Counted from the first letter of the stretch, positions 46,242-55,574 are shown. The stretch is DNA of 64,000 nucleotides from Bacillus niameyensis (GCF_001375535.1 NZ_LN831197.1:3266780-3330779), one strand, 5' to 3'. A program made the numbers and translations. The notes: a model not told the origin generated them from the sequence alone.

Positions 46242-47846
46242 TTGAAAAAGGTTAAGTATCTCTCATTGATTCTTTCATTATTGTTTATGATTTCGGCAGT
46301 CCTAGCGGGTTGTTCTTCTAATGAAGGAGCGTCAACGGAAGGAACAGATGGACAAAAGGAACCTTCAGAAAATTTTAATGCATCCGGGATGCCAATTGTA
46401 AATGAAAAAATTGAATTGAGCGGTTTTGGAGGAAAGTTTATCGCATCACAGGAGTGGAACGATTTGATGCTCTTTACAGAATATGAAAAGATGACCAATA
46501 TTAAGATCAATTGGGAAACTGTTCAAAATGGCCAACTTGCAGAAAGACGTAATCTGATGATGACAAGTAAAGAATATCCAGAAATCATGTTTGCAACTGC
46601 AATGGGTCCAACAGATGTTTTAAAGTATGGAGAACAAGGTATCTTTCAACCGTTGAATGATTTAATTGACAAATACGCTCCTAACTTTAAAGCATTAATG
46701 GAGAAATATCCAATTATTGAGCAAGGAATTACAATGGGGGATGGAAATATATACTCATTTCCGGTTTTCTATGACCCAGAATTTTTAGGGCTTCGGATTG
46801 GCGGTACACCTTGGATGAACCAAGAGTGGCTAGATACTTTAGGGTTGCAAGAGCCGACTACAACGGATGAATTTTATAAGGTATTAAAGGCTTTTAAAGA
46901 GGAAATTCCTGATTCAGTTCCATGGTCCTCTATTGGGATCGGTGGGATGGTGAATTATTTAAGAGGGGCATACGGCTTGAATAGTAATGGTACAGCAAAT
47001 GTTCACTTGGATTTGAAGCCAGGTACGGATGAATTAAGATTTATCCCAACTTCTGATGATTACAAAGAATTGTTGCAGTTCCTTAATAAGTTGTACTCAG
47101 AAGGATTGATTGATCCAGAAGTATTTACAATCACTCAGCAAGAATTTTATGCAAAAGCTGGAGAAGGGCATTATGGATTTATTCATTCTGTAGATCCTGA
47201 AACATTATGGGGTTTGAAAAATTATGTTGGAGCACAAGTGTTAGAAGGACCTGGAGGGAGACTTCTTCCACTAAGTTCTCCTTTAGGAACAGTTGGGCAG
47301 TTTATGATTACGGATAAAAATAAGCATCCAGAAGCTTCTGTAAGATGGATGGATCACTTCTTTGGTGATGAAGGCGTAAAAATGTTCTTCATGGGCTTTG
47401 AAGGGATCACTTATGAAGAAAAGGATGGTGAAGTAGTTTATACGGAGGAAATCACCAATCACCCTGATGGAATTAATTTGGATCAGGCAATCAGCTTGTA
47501 TTTAATGTGGCCAGGAGGAAATTACCCGGGTTTTGTTCGGGAGGATTATTTCAAAGGTGCAGAATCAAAACCGAATACAAGAGCAAAAGCTGAGAAGGCA
47601 TTGCCATACGCCATTGATCAAGATGATATTTGGCCACGATTTAACTATAACGAAGAAGAAAGTGACCAGTTAACCGCCTTACAAAATGATATTCATACTT
47701 ATGTTGATGAAATGACTGCTAATTTCGTTGCTGGAAAAGAGTCTTTTGATAAATGGGATAGTTATGTTGACACCATCAATAAAATGGGATTGGATCGCTA
47801 TATGAAAATTAATCAAGATGCATACGAACGTATGATGAATCAATAA
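46242..47846 (+). CDS. Extracellular binding lipoprotein of the LplA/YtcQ type
   Basis: A 534-residue lipoprotein with signal MKKVKYLSLILSLLFMISAV and lipobox LAGC (Cys24). The length and sequence blocks (SKEYPEIMFATAMGP; FQPLNDLIDKYAPNFKALME; GDGNIYSFPVF) match the large binding proteins that partner LplB/LplC permeases. TTG 46242 after AAGGGGGAAG, 14 bp downstream of the permease. It probably catches an oligosaccharide or glycopeptide for the cytosolic GH123, sulfatase and M60 enzymes (inference). Confidence 0.9.
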   Translation: MKKVKYLSLILSLLFMISAVLAGCSSNEGASTEGTDGQKEPSENFNASGMPIVNEKIELSGFGGKFIASQEWNDLMLFTEYEKMTNIKINWETVQNGQLAERRNLMMTSKEYPEIMFATAMGPTDVLKYGEQGIFQPLNDLIDKYAPNFKALMEKYPIIEQGITMGDGNIYSFPVFYDPEFLGLRIGGTPWMNQEWLDTLGLQEPTTTDEFYKVLKAFKEEIPDSVPWSSIGIGGMVNYLRGAYGLNSNGTANVHLDLKPGTDELRFIPTSDDYKELLQFLNKLYSEGLIDPEVFTITQQEFYAKAGEGHYGFIHSVDPETLWGLKNYVGAQVLEGPGGRLLPLSSPLGTVGQFMITDKNKHPEASVRWMDHFFGDEGVKMFFMGFEGITYEEKDGEVVYTEEITNHPDGINLDQAISLYLMWPGGNYPGFVREDYFKGAESKPNTRAKAEKALPYAIDQDDIWPRFNYNEEESDQLTALQNDIHTYVDEMTANFVAGKESFDKWDSYVDTINKMGLDRYMKINQDAYERMMNQ

Positions 47847-47858
47847 AAATTGAAAAGA

Positions 47859-47891
47859 CGCCATACGGACGTTTAGGCCTTCCGTATGGCG
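47859..47891 (+). other. Hairpin between the binding protein and YesL-like genes
   Basis: CGCCATACGGA / TCCGTATGGCG, perfect 11-bp stem with an 11-base loop and no T-run. Likely limits read-through or stabilises the upstream mRNA. Confidence 0.65.
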
Positions 47892-47915
47892 ATACATAAT
47901 GTAGGTGAATATTTA

Positions 47916-48578
47916 ATGAAGGAAAAGTTAGGCGGCAGAATATACTATGTTTCCGAGTTCATCATGAGGCTAGCATGGATCCAAATATTATGGATTTTCT
48001 TTTCGATCATTGGCTTGGGTGTATTTGGAGTTATTCCGGCAACGGTTGCTTTATTTTCAGTAATAAGAAAATGGCAAATGAACCAAGATGTTAATTTCAA
48101 GTTATTTAAATTTTATTGGATGTCTTTTCGCAAGGAATTTTTTAAGGCAAATCTATTAGGGCTTATATTGTTTATAATCGGATATTTACTATATATTAAC
48201 TATTCCCTAGTCAGAATGACAGATTCCTCTTTTACCTTGTATTTATTGATAGGGCTATTTATCCTTAATATTTTATTTTTAGTTCTCCTAATTCATCTTT
48301 TTCCAATTTATGTGCATTATGATCTAAAGGTAGTACAATATCTCTCTTTATCTTTGTTAATGGGGATTTCTTTTCCGATTCATACATTTGTTACTGCTTT
48401 AGGTTTATATGGATTTTACAGGTTATTCTTATTAATTCCAGGTCTTATTCCATTCTTTAGTATAAGTTCACCAGCATTTTTTATTATATGGCTATCTTTG
48501 CATGTATTTAAAAGATTTGAGAAGAAGATGAACGGATCGATGGCTGCTAATAGTAAGCATGAATCTATTAATTATTGA
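47916..48578 (+). CDS. YesL-family membrane protein (DUF624)
   Basis: A 220-residue protein with five or six hydrophobic segments and the DUF624 features IYYVSEFIMRLAWIQILWIFF-like N-terminal block and a basic end. YesL proteins occur next to LplABC-type importers for plant or host polysaccharides (for instance in the yes cluster of B. subtilis); role unknown, perhaps with transporter assembly. ATG 47916 with TAGGTG upstream. The frame is open to 47886, but the start there lies within the hairpin. Confidence 0.85.
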   Translation: MKEKLGGRIYYVSEFIMRLAWIQILWIFFSIIGLGVFGVIPATVALFSVIRKWQMNQDVNFKLFKFYWMSFRKEFFKANLLGLILFIIGYLLYINYSLVRMTDSSFTLYLLIGLFILNILFLVLLIHLFPIYVHYDLKVVQYLSLSLLMGISFPIHTFVTALGLYGFYRLFLLIPGLIPFFSISSPAFFIIWLSLHVFKRFEKKMNGSMAANSKHESINY

Positions 48579-48662
48579 ATAAAGGAAATGAAAAAGAACA
48601 TTTTTCGTTTCACACTTTCAATTCGATATTCTCCTCGAATTATTCTAGTGAGGAACTAGTAG

Positions 48663-48712
48663 ACACTCATAAATGTTAACAAACTTATTGTTAGCTCTTA
48701 TGAGTGTTTTTT
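48663..48712 (+). terminator. Terminator of the importer operon
   Basis: ACACTCATAA / TTATGAGTGT with a 25-base, partly self-complementary loop and six T. Confidence 0.9.
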
Positions 48713-48873
48713 ATCTTTTAAAAAAAGAAAAATGTCCGTTATATATGCACATTTTTTTGTTAATGTGTTATATTATTGTTAATAAGGGATTTTAAAGGCA
48801 TTATTGTTCACCTGAAATGTACAGTTGTGTTTTTTGAATCAACAGGAACTAATTACGATACGGAGGGATTGGA

Positions 48874-50064
48874 ATGTCCAGTAAAACATTAGAGCAGTTT
48901 TTATCGGAAAATTTACAGGTATTACATGATCAAGGATTGTATAACGAAATTGATGTTGTAGAAGGTCCAAATGGACCAGTTATTCAATTAAATAGGAAAG
49001 AACTGATTAATTTATCTTCTAATAATTACTTGGGGCTTGCTACAGACGAACGCTTGAAGGAAGTAGCGATCGAAGCTGTCAAAGACTGGGGAGCTGGAGC
49101 TGGAGCCGTTAGAACGATCAATGGTACATTGGAGCTTCATGTTAAGCTTGAGGAAAGATTGGCGGAGTTTAAAGGTACAGAGGCAGCAATTTCTTACCAA
49201 TCAGGGTTTAACTGTAATATGGCAGCGATTTCAGGGGTGATGGATAAGAATGATGCGATTTTATCCGATGAATTAAATCATGCGTCAATTATTGATGGTT
49301 GTCGATTATCGAGAGCAAAAATTATCCGTTTTAATCATTCAGATATGGATGACTTACGAGCTAAAGCGAAAGCAGCGAAAGAGTCAGGTCAATACAATAA
49401 AATTATGGTCATTACAGATGGAGTATTCTCTATGGATGGCGATATAGCCAAATTACCGGAGATCATTGAAATAGCGGAAGAGTTTGATCTTATTACCTAT
49501 GTAGACGATGCACATGGTTCTGGTGTGCTTGGAAATGGGGCTGGGACAGTTAAACATTTTGGTCTACAAGAGAAGGTCGATTTCCAAATTGGAACGTTAT
49601 CGAAGGCAATTGGTGTAGTCGGAGGATATGTTGCCGGCAAGAAAGATTTGATTGATTGGCTTAAAGTTCGCTCACGCCCTTTCTTGTTTTCGACTGCTGT
49701 TACTCCTGCAGACGCTGCTGCTGCAACTAAAGCCATTGAAATTTTAATGGAGAGCAATGAGTTAAATGAACGCTTGTGGGAGAATGGCGACTATTTGAAA
49801 AAGGGATTAAAGGACCTTGGTTTTAACATCGGTCATAGTGAAACACCAATTACACCTTGTATTATTGGGGATGAAAAGACAACGCAAGCATTTAGTAAAC
49901 GCTTGTACGAAGAAGGTGTTTATGCGAAATCGATTGTATTTCCAACAGTCCCTAAAGGTACAGGGCGTGTGCGTAATATGCCTACTGCAGCCCATACAAA
50001 AGAAATGCTCGATCAAGCGATTGCGATCTATGAAAAAGTTGGTAAGGAAATGGGAGTTATTTAA
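48874..50064 (+). CDS. kbl: Glycine C-acetyltransferase (2-amino-3-ketobutyrate CoA ligase)
   Basis: PLP enzyme that turns 2-amino-3-oxobutyrate and CoA into glycine and acetyl-CoA, second step of threonine breakdown. 396 residues; [17 protein letters not shown] at the N-terminus, [15 protein letters not shown] with the PLP-binding Asp and His, and the Schiff-base lysine in [16 protein letters not shown] 48874 with CGGAGGG. Adjacent to tdh, the first step of the pathway. Confidence 0.95.
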   Translation: MSSKTLEQFLSENLQVLHDQGLYNEIDVVEGPNGPVIQLNRKELINLSSNNYLGLATDERLKEVAIEAVKDWGAGAGAVRTINGTLELHVKLEERLAEFKGTEAAISYQSGFNCNMAAISGVMDKNDAILSDELNHASIIDGCRLSRAKIIRFNHSDMDDLRAKAKAAKESGQYNKIMVITDGVFSMDGDIAKLPEIIEIAEEFDLITYVDDAHGSGVLGNGAGTVKHFGLQEKVDFQIGTLSKAIGVVGGYVAGKKDLIDWLKVRSRPFLFSTAVTPADAAAATKAIEILMESNELNERLWENGDYLKKGLKDLGFNIGHSETPITPCIIGDEKTTQAFSKRLYEEGVYAKSIVFPTVPKGTGRVRNMPTAAHTKEMLDQAIAIYEKVGKEMGVI

Positions 50065-50143
50065 TCAAATATTGGTATGTAATGAATAAGGTTTTTAAGA
50101 GTTTATTTATTAAGGAAGCTGTTTTTTACAGGGGGATTTAGTT

Positions 50144-51094
50144 ATGAAGAAAATTTTAATCACCGGTGCCCTTGGCCAAATTGGATCAGAGTTGGTCACG
50201 AAACTACGTGCTTTATATGGAAATAATAATGTCATCGCTACGGATATTCGCAGAAATGAGTCTGCCGCTGTTCTATCGGGTCCATTTGAAATCTTAGATG
50301 TAGTGGATGGCGACAGTATGTTAAAGCTAGCTAAAAAATATGAGGTCGATACGATCATGCATTTAGCAGCTATGTTGTCGGCAGTAGCTGAGAAGAAGCC
50401 ACTAGCTGCTTGGAATTTAAATATGGGCGGATTAGTTAATGCATTGGAGGTCTCAAAGGAACTAGGATTAAAATTATTTACACCAAGTTCCATTGGTGCA
50501 TTCGGACCCTCTACACCAAAAGATCAAACGCCACAGGTAACAATTCAAAGGCCGACATCTATGTATGGAGTGAATAAGGTAGCTGGAGAACTATTATGTG
50601 ATTATTATTTTAATAAATTTGGAGTTGATACGCGGAGCGTTCGTTTCCCTGGATTGATTTCTTACGTTGCCCCCCCAGGAGGCGGTACGACAGATTATGC
50701 GGTTGAAATTTACTATAGCGCGATTGAAAAAGGTTATTATTCTTCATTTATTGATAAAGGAACATATATGGATATGATGTATATGCCTGATGCATTAGAA
50801 GCTGTTGTCCAACTGATGGAAGCAGACCCAGCTAAGTTAAAAAATCGAAATGCTTATAATATCACAGCTATGAGCTTTGATCCTGAGGAAATTGGGAATG
50901 AGATTAGGAAGCATATCCCTAAGTTTAAGTTGGAATATACTGTAGATCCTGGTCGCCAGGCAATTGCCGATAGTTGGCCGAATTCGATAGATCCTTCTGC
51001 AGCGCAACGAGATTGGGGCTTTACTGCTAAATATGATTTAAAAAAGATGACAACAGATATGCTAGAGAAAATTAGTAGGAAAGTTCAAGTGTGA
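50144..51094 (+). CDS. tdh: L-threonine 3-dehydrogenase, SDR/epimerase type
   Basis: Oxidises threonine to 2-amino-3-oxobutyrate with NAD. 316 residues of extended short-chain dehydrogenase fold: [19 protein letters not shown] (nucleotide site), [14 protein letters not shown], and the catalytic Tyr/Lys in [10 protein letters not shown], with FPGLISY and [12 protein letters not shown] typical of the epimerase-like TDH. ATG 50144 after GGGGGAT, 79 bp behind kbl, so an operon is probable. Confidence 0.93.
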   Translation: MKKILITGALGQIGSELVTKLRALYGNNNVIATDIRRNESAAVLSGPFEILDVVDGDSMLKLAKKYEVDTIMHLAAMLSAVAEKKPLAAWNLNMGGLVNALEVSKELGLKLFTPSSIGAFGPSTPKDQTPQVTIQRPTSMYGVNKVAGELLCDYYFNKFGVDTRSVRFPGLISYVAPPGGGTTDYAVEIYYSAIEKGYYSSFIDKGTYMDMMYMPDALEAVVQLMEADPAKLKNRNAYNITAMSFDPEEIGNEIRKHIPKFKLEYTVDPGRQAIADSWPNSIDPSAAQRDWGFTAKYDLKKMTTDMLEKISRKVQV

Positions 51095-51103
51095 TCATTA
51101 GGG

Positions 51104-51140
51104 GCTGTCTCACCACTATATGAGACAGTACATATTTGTA
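51104..51140 (+). terminator. Hairpin terminator after tdh
   Basis: GCTGTCTCA / TGAGACAGT with an 8-base loop, ten bases past the stop; U-run poor (ACATATTTG). Confidence 0.65.
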
Positions 51141-51170
51141 ATCTTAATGGTCATGGTTGTTATCACTACT

Positions 51171-51202
51171 CTCTCATGGTAGTTTTCAAACTACCATGAG
51201 AG
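51171..51202. repeat. Perfect 15-bp inverted repeat
   Basis: CTCTCATGGTAGTTT and its exact complement separated by two bases. No T-run on either side. Purpose unclear; could be a second terminator, a small mobile-element scar or an RNA structure. Confidence 0.75.
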
Positions 51203-51426
51203 CATAGTCGTGCAGAAAGTGGAAGTCATCAAAATTAGATATATCTAGATATGTGTTATATTGGATTTCAATATTTCTAGACCCGGTTAGGGCTTCCTCA
51301 TTACTAAGGTTTAACGCTACTAATCTCTTAGTTAGGGATCAGCTAAAAGTCCCTATGATATAGAATTTCCTCGCTACTTTTTATCTATAACTAAGATTTT
51401 TCCTAATTACATTCTACCATTTTACC

Positions 51427-51790
51427 TTATATGTATTGCACTTTTACAAATATTCCGATATCTTTTATACAGTATTTAATATATTTATTAAAAAAAGAGG
51501 TCCGTAATAAATTATCTATTTTTCCAACTGGTAGTGACATCATATCACCTAGTAAATGTAAACGATTTCCATGAAGCGGAACTGAATCTGCAGAGAGCAA
51601 ATTGTTTAATAAATAACTTCCATCAATCGCAAGTATTTACCGCGCCCAGAGACTTACTTATTATGTATCGAAACAATTCTTAATTAAGTGGGTCTAGTTA
51701 TCACCAACATAATTACCACCACCAAGAAGAAAGCTATCCACAACTGCAAGTAGAGAAAATCCAATTTGTCTTATATCCAATTTAATTAAA
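51427..51790 (-). pseudogene. Decayed coding remnant, unidentified
   Basis: On the minus strand one continuous frame with several stops reads as protein-like: LDIRQIGFSLLAVVDSFLLG and GGNYVGDN end at a TAG at 51694-51696; further stops lie between; then ILAIDGSYLLNN, VPLHGNRLHLLGDMMSL and PVGKIDNLLRTSFFNKY run to TAA at 51427-51429. The two parts share one frame, which suggests one former gene. I cannot name the family. The remainder of the 51.10-52.01 kb gap holds hairpins, and the leader of the matrix operon. Confidence 0.35.
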
Positions 51791-52008
51791 GTAAGGGGAT
51801 TGAAGCGGGGTTATAGATCTTTCTATTAACAATTAATTGTTCCGACAAAAAGAATGAATATGCAATTATACATAATTGGTTTAAAGAGAGTAATCTCGGT
51901 ATTTTTGATTGAAAAATAAAAGGGCAAATAGACAAGTTCTTATTGCCAATAGTACAGATAGACAGAGAATTTCATGGCAGTACAGTCGGGCTGAAAGGAG
52001 AGAGTGGA

Positions 52009-52530
52009 ATGAGGGATTGGAATACGAAAAGAGAGAAAAAAGTGTACAAGCTAAGAAAAGGCTACGCCATCAATTTTCTTGCATTCTTTTATTTAACTAT
52101 CCTTATTATCTCACAACTGACTTCTCCGACAGGTGCATCCTTTCAAGATGTAGTAGTCATAGAGGGAAGTCTATCAGCAGACAATTTTGTAGAGGAAGAT
52201 GTAGAACCTTCTGATGGTATTTCAGATAGCAACGACCAAACTTTGGATGAAGGCGGTGAAATAGAGCAGAAAAAGGATGATGGTGAAATAGAAACTAGTA
52301 GCGATAATAGTATTGAAGAAGAGCATGAAATGGACGAAGTAGAAGAAATGCCTAACGAGGAGAATGAAATTCAAGAAGAGAAAAAGCTTGTAGAATCAGG
52401 CAACGACTTAAACGAAACTGCTAATTTCGATAATGATAATAGCACTCCTTCTGAAAAGGAGAACTTAGAGTTAGATGATACGAAGTCCCCAATTAAAGAT
52501 CAAAACAATCGGAGTGATCATGAATCATGA
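52009..52530 (+). CDS. Short TapA-like acidic exported protein
   Basis: A 173-residue protein. After a basic N-terminus a hydrophobic segment (about residues 22-40, INFLAFFYLTILIISQL) leads to TGASFQDVVVIEGSLSADNF, which resembles the SipW-type cleavage region and following strand of B. subtilis TapA. The remainder is low-complexity and highly acidic (many E, D, N), like the TapA tail, but the folded TapA core is missing. ATG 52009 fixed by AAAGGAGAG. Its stop overlaps the sipW start (ATGA). Probable partner or anchor for the TasA-like fibre, based on gene order. Confidence 0.65.
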   Translation: MRDWNTKREKKVYKLRKGYAINFLAFFYLTILIISQLTSPTGASFQDVVVIEGSLSADNFVEEDVEPSDGISDSNDQTLDEGGEIEQKKDDGEIETSSDNSIEEEHEMDEVEEMPNEENEIQEEKKLVESGNDLNETANFDNDNSTPSEKENLELDDTKSPIKDQNNRSDHES

Positions 52531-53090
52531 AAAGAAAGATGATTCTTACGTGGATAAATCGAATTATTTCAACGATCTTATTTTTGCTATTGATCAGTAT
52601 AGTCTTTGTAGTCATTGCTTCTAGAGCAGCAGGAGGAGAACCGAGTTTGTTTGGTTACCAGTTAAAATCAGTTCTTTCCGGTTCGATGGAACCAGCTATC
52701 CAGACAGGATCGATTATTGCCATTCAATTAACTGATGATAGGACAAGCTTGAAAGAGGGGGACGTCATTACCTTTAAAACAAAAGATAATATTTTAATTA
52801 CTCATAGAATCATAGAGATCAAAGACAATGGCCAACAGTACATAACCCAGGGTGATAATAACAATGCACCTGATGTAGAGCCAGTACTTGCCCAAAATAT
52901 TGTTGGAAAGTATAAGGGACTTACCATTCCGTTTGTCGGTTATGCCCTTCAATTTATTAATACAAAACAAGGTGCGCTACTAGTTTTGATCATTCCAGGA
53001 ATTTTATTTCTTGGACATGCTATTTGGACGATTTGGCGTGCGATACAATCCATTGAACCACCGAAGAGAACTCCTATTCATGAAGAATAG
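52527..53090 (+). CDS. sipW: ER-type signal peptidase I, SipW-like
   Basis: Processes the preproteins of TasA/TapA-type matrix proteins. 187 residues: an N-terminal membrane segment (residues 11-32), catalytic Ser53 in SVLSGSMEP, and His93 in ILITHRIIEI in place of the lysine of ordinary bacterial signal peptidases, which marks the ER/SipW type; ITQGDNNNAPD is the following conserved block; a second membrane segment lies near residues 150-172. Overlaps the tapA-like stop by four bases. Confidence 0.93.
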   Translation: MKRKMILTWINRIISTILFLLLISIVFVVIASRAAGGEPSLFGYQLKSVLSGSMEPAIQTGSIIAIQLTDDRTSLKEGDVITFKTKDNILITHRIIEIKDNGQQYITQGDNNNAPDVEPVLAQNIVGKYKGLTIPFVGYALQFINTKQGALLVLIIPGILFLGHAIWTIWRAIQSIEPPKRTPIHEE

Positions 53091-53205
53091 ATAATAAAGG
53101 TATTAACCAAGGAAGGGGTAGATTCAATGGTATAGTTTCACCTGTTTTTAGAGGAAAGTTACTTGAAGTCAGTTCGTGAAAAACCACTTTGAAAAGGAGA
53201 TAAGC

Positions 53206-54798
53206 ATGAGAAAAAAGGTTTCTGTAAGAAGGGCTTTCACAAGTATTTTTTTCCTTTCCGTCCTTTTGGTGTCACTATTTCCGGGAGCAAGTATTTCCCA
53301 AGCAGCCGAGTCGATTAGTAAAACTATTACTTTAGCTCAACACGGGAAAATTGAGGATGAACGGGATCGACTTAAAGTAACCTTTGGCCCTTCTTATTAT
53401 TTACCAACGGGATTATACGTCAATAAGGGTCAGAAAATTACAGTTAATTTGAATGAACATGATCAAGTTGTTAAACCACGACTCGTCATTTCACCCCCTG
53501 TTTTAAATCAATACAGGGAAGGAATATTGGATGGGATAGAACTACAGCCAGGCATTAATGAAATTACTGCTGATGCAGGCGGTATTCTTTATCTCATTAA
53601 TCAAAGTGGAAAAACGGCTACACCTGCGCAAGCGGCAATTACAGGAGCCAATCCGCTTCCTACTTTCGAACTCGGCAAAACATCAATCACAGAATGGCAA
53701 GTAATGTTGGATCAATATTCAAATGCCCCGGCGTTTGAGTTAGTATCCGATAAAGTCATGATTACCTCTTCCATGAATTTTGTGGATTTAGTTTCCAATC
53801 CCGAAGAATTATTAAAAGCGCATGATGAGGCAGTTGAAATCGAAGCAAGGGTATCTGGGTTGTCTGAAAACGATCCAAACCCATTACATCGTACAACAGA
53901 ATTTCGTTACCATTTCCGTCAAACACAAGAATCAGGATACTGGATGTACGCATGGTATAACCATACTGCTTATATAACAGATGCTATGCAATATGTATTA
54001 GATGTTAATAAATTTATAAATGATGGCTGGGGACCGTGGCATGAACTTGGTCATGTTCATCAACAATCCGCGACGACTCCAGGAATGTTTGGAGAAGTAA
54101 CTAATAATGTCTTCAGTCTTACTGTACAAAAACATTTTGGGCAACCTTCGCGATTAGAAGCAGATAATATATATGAAAGAGTTTTTCAATATTTGGATAG
54201 TCCAACTAAAGATTTTGCTAGTTTAGATGTCTGGGAGAAGCTTGTCATGCTTTGGCAGTTAGATTTAGCTTACGGGGAAAACTTCCATCCTGCTATTTAC
54301 AAAATGGTTCGAGAAACACCAGCTAATGAATTGCCAAGGAATGACGAGGAAAAATTGCAAAGAATCATGTACTGGTCTTCAAAAGCAGCAGGGCAGAACT
54401 TAATTTCATTTTTTGAGAAATGGGGTCTGACCATTAATGAAGATACAAGGCAGGATATTAATAGTTTAGGGTTGCCAGAGTTAAACGCACCTATATGGTG
54501 GAATACGGATAGTAACAATACAATTAAACCTTTTGATATTAAGGCCTCATCCATTTTTGAAACACTCGTGGCCTATCAAGGAGAAATACCGGCTGATGTC
54601 TATCGCACTTACAATCTCCACTTAAATGCGATTAAACATTATGAAGAAATAGGAGAGTATGCAAAAGTTGTGAAGCATACGGAAAGCTTCCAATTATTAC
54701 TTAATCAACAGAAAGAAAGCGATTTGATTTCCGAGAAGGTTCACGATATTTTGCATAGTCAAGCTAGGTTGTTAATTGAAAATAGTATTAAAGAATAA
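53206..54798 (+). CDS. Secreted M60-family (mucinase-like) metallopeptidase with C-terminal FIMAH-like domain
   Basis: A 530-residue exported zinc peptidase. Signal peptide residues 1-34 (SVLLVSLFPGASISQAAES). The N-terminal beta domain has RLKVTFGPSYYLPTG and GGILYLINQSG; zinc site HELGHVHQQ with first His at residue 279, third ligand in MFGEVTNNVFSLT. Residues about 445-528 form a helical domain whose VVKHTESFQLLLNQQ and following helix resemble the FIMAH domain of secreted Firmicute hydrolases; the cytosolic paralogue at 42631 lacks it. ATG 53206 fixed by AAAAGGAG. It lies between sipW and the tasA-like gene on the same strand, so it is probably part of the matrix operon. Confidence 0.9.
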   Translation: MRKKVSVRRAFTSIFFLSVLLVSLFPGASISQAAESISKTITLAQHGKIEDERDRLKVTFGPSYYLPTGLYVNKGQKITVNLNEHDQVVKPRLVISPPVLNQYREGILDGIELQPGINEITADAGGILYLINQSGKTATPAQAAITGANPLPTFELGKTSITEWQVMLDQYSNAPAFELVSDKVMITSSMNFVDLVSNPEELLKAHDEAVEIEARVSGLSENDPNPLHRTTEFRYHFRQTQESGYWMYAWYNHTAYITDAMQYVLDVNKFINDGWGPWHELGHVHQQSATTPGMFGEVTNNVFSLTVQKHFGQPSRLEADNIYERVFQYLDSPTKDFASLDVWEKLVMLWQLDLAYGENFHPAIYKMVRETPANELPRNDEEKLQRIMYWSSKAAGQNLISFFEKWGLTINEDTRQDINSLGLPELNAPIWWNTDSNNTIKPFDIKASSIFETLVAYQGEIPADVYRTYNLHLNAIKHYEEIGEYAKVVKHTESFQLLLNQQKESDLISEKVHDILHSQARLLIENSIKE

Positions 54799-54827
54799 CA
54801 TTAGATTTTATAAAAAAAATTAAATCG

Positions 54828-54865
54828 GTGACAACATCTCACGAATTTTTGGCTGAGATGTTCAC
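54828..54865 (+). other. Hairpin between the M60 and TasA-like genes
   Basis: AACATCTCA / TGAGATGTT with flanking GTGA/TCAC pairing and a 12-base loop, no T-run. It sits 24 bases before the tasA-like start and could block exonucleases so that the tasA-like part of the mRNA is more stable. Confidence 0.65.
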
Positions 54866-54889
54866 AATATACTAGGGGAGGAAAAAGGA

Positions 54890-55477
54890 ATGAATATTAA
54901 AAAACAACTTAGCATGGGTCTAATGTCTGCAGTACTTGGGGTTACACTGCTTGGTGGAGGAACATACGCTTATTTTAGCGATAGCGTAGAAACAAATAAC
55001 ACATTCGCAGCTGGAACGATCGATCTGGCAGTTGCTCCAACACAAATTATTGATGTAGATAATATTAAACCTGGTGATTCTTTTATTCGCGATTTTGAAC
55101 TTACGAATAACGGTACTTTGGATATTAGCAAAGTTTTGCTCGAAACTGATTACACTGTAGTCGACGCTGAAAGCGATAATACGGAAGATTTTGCTGAGCA
55201 TATCCAAGTTGAATTTTTATATAATATGGATAATTTTGATGAAGTTATTTTTGAAACAACATTAGCAGAATTGAAGGATATGACTCCAGAAGCTGTCAAT
55301 CAAAATATCTTTTATCCAGAATTAGGAGATCAGGGTCTACCAGTAGGAACTTCTCATGATCTGATTGTAAAATTTAACTTTATAGATAATGGTGAAGATC
55401 AAAATCAATTCCAAGGTGATTCTCTCAATCTTACTTGGACATTCAATGCACAGCAAGCAGCTGGCGAGCAAAGATAA
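54890..55477 (+). CDS. tasA: TasA/CalY (camelysin)-family matrix fibre protein
   Basis: A 195-residue exported protein of the amyloid-like fibre family. N-terminal signal MNIKKQLSMGLMSAVLGVTL leads to the diagnostic GGTYAYFSDSVETNNTFAAG, the SipW-dependent cleavage region, then a jelly-roll domain with IKPGDSFIRDFELTNNGTLD and DSLNLTWTFNAQ. The family was once called peptidase M73, but no catalytic site is recognised here. ATG 54890 after GGGGAGG. Last gene of the tapA-like, sipW, M60, tasA-like array; a terminator follows 100 bp on. Confidence 0.93.
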   Translation: MNIKKQLSMGLMSAVLGVTLLGGGTYAYFSDSVETNNTFAAGTIDLAVAPTQIIDVDNIKPGDSFIRDFELTNNGTLDISKVLLETDYTVVDAESDNTEDFAEHIQVEFLYNMDNFDEVIFETTLAELKDMTPEAVNQNIFYPELGDQGLPVGTSHDLIVKFNFIDNGEDQNQFQGDSLNLTWTFNAQQAAGEQR

Positions 55478-55574
55478 TTCTAGTGTGATAATAAAAAGAG
55501 TGATATATGCATATAATCTTTTAGAGGGAAGTGTGGATTCTTTACTAGGGGAGTGGGGGTAATTGAATTATAAC

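Noticed and set aside
51171..51202. Perfect inverted repeat as part of a CRISPR array or insertion sequence end
   Set aside because: Only one copy, no spacers and no transposase or matching second end found nearby. I saw no CRISPR array anywhere in the window.
51557..51570. TGTAAACGATTTCC, close to a cre site
   Set aside because: Misses one fixed position and lies inside decayed sequence more than 400 bp from any gene start; probably chance.
54890..55477. Reading the TasA-like protein as an active M73 peptidase (camelysin)
   Set aside because: No zinc-binding or other catalytic motif is visible; the SipW partner and cleavage region support a structural fibre role.
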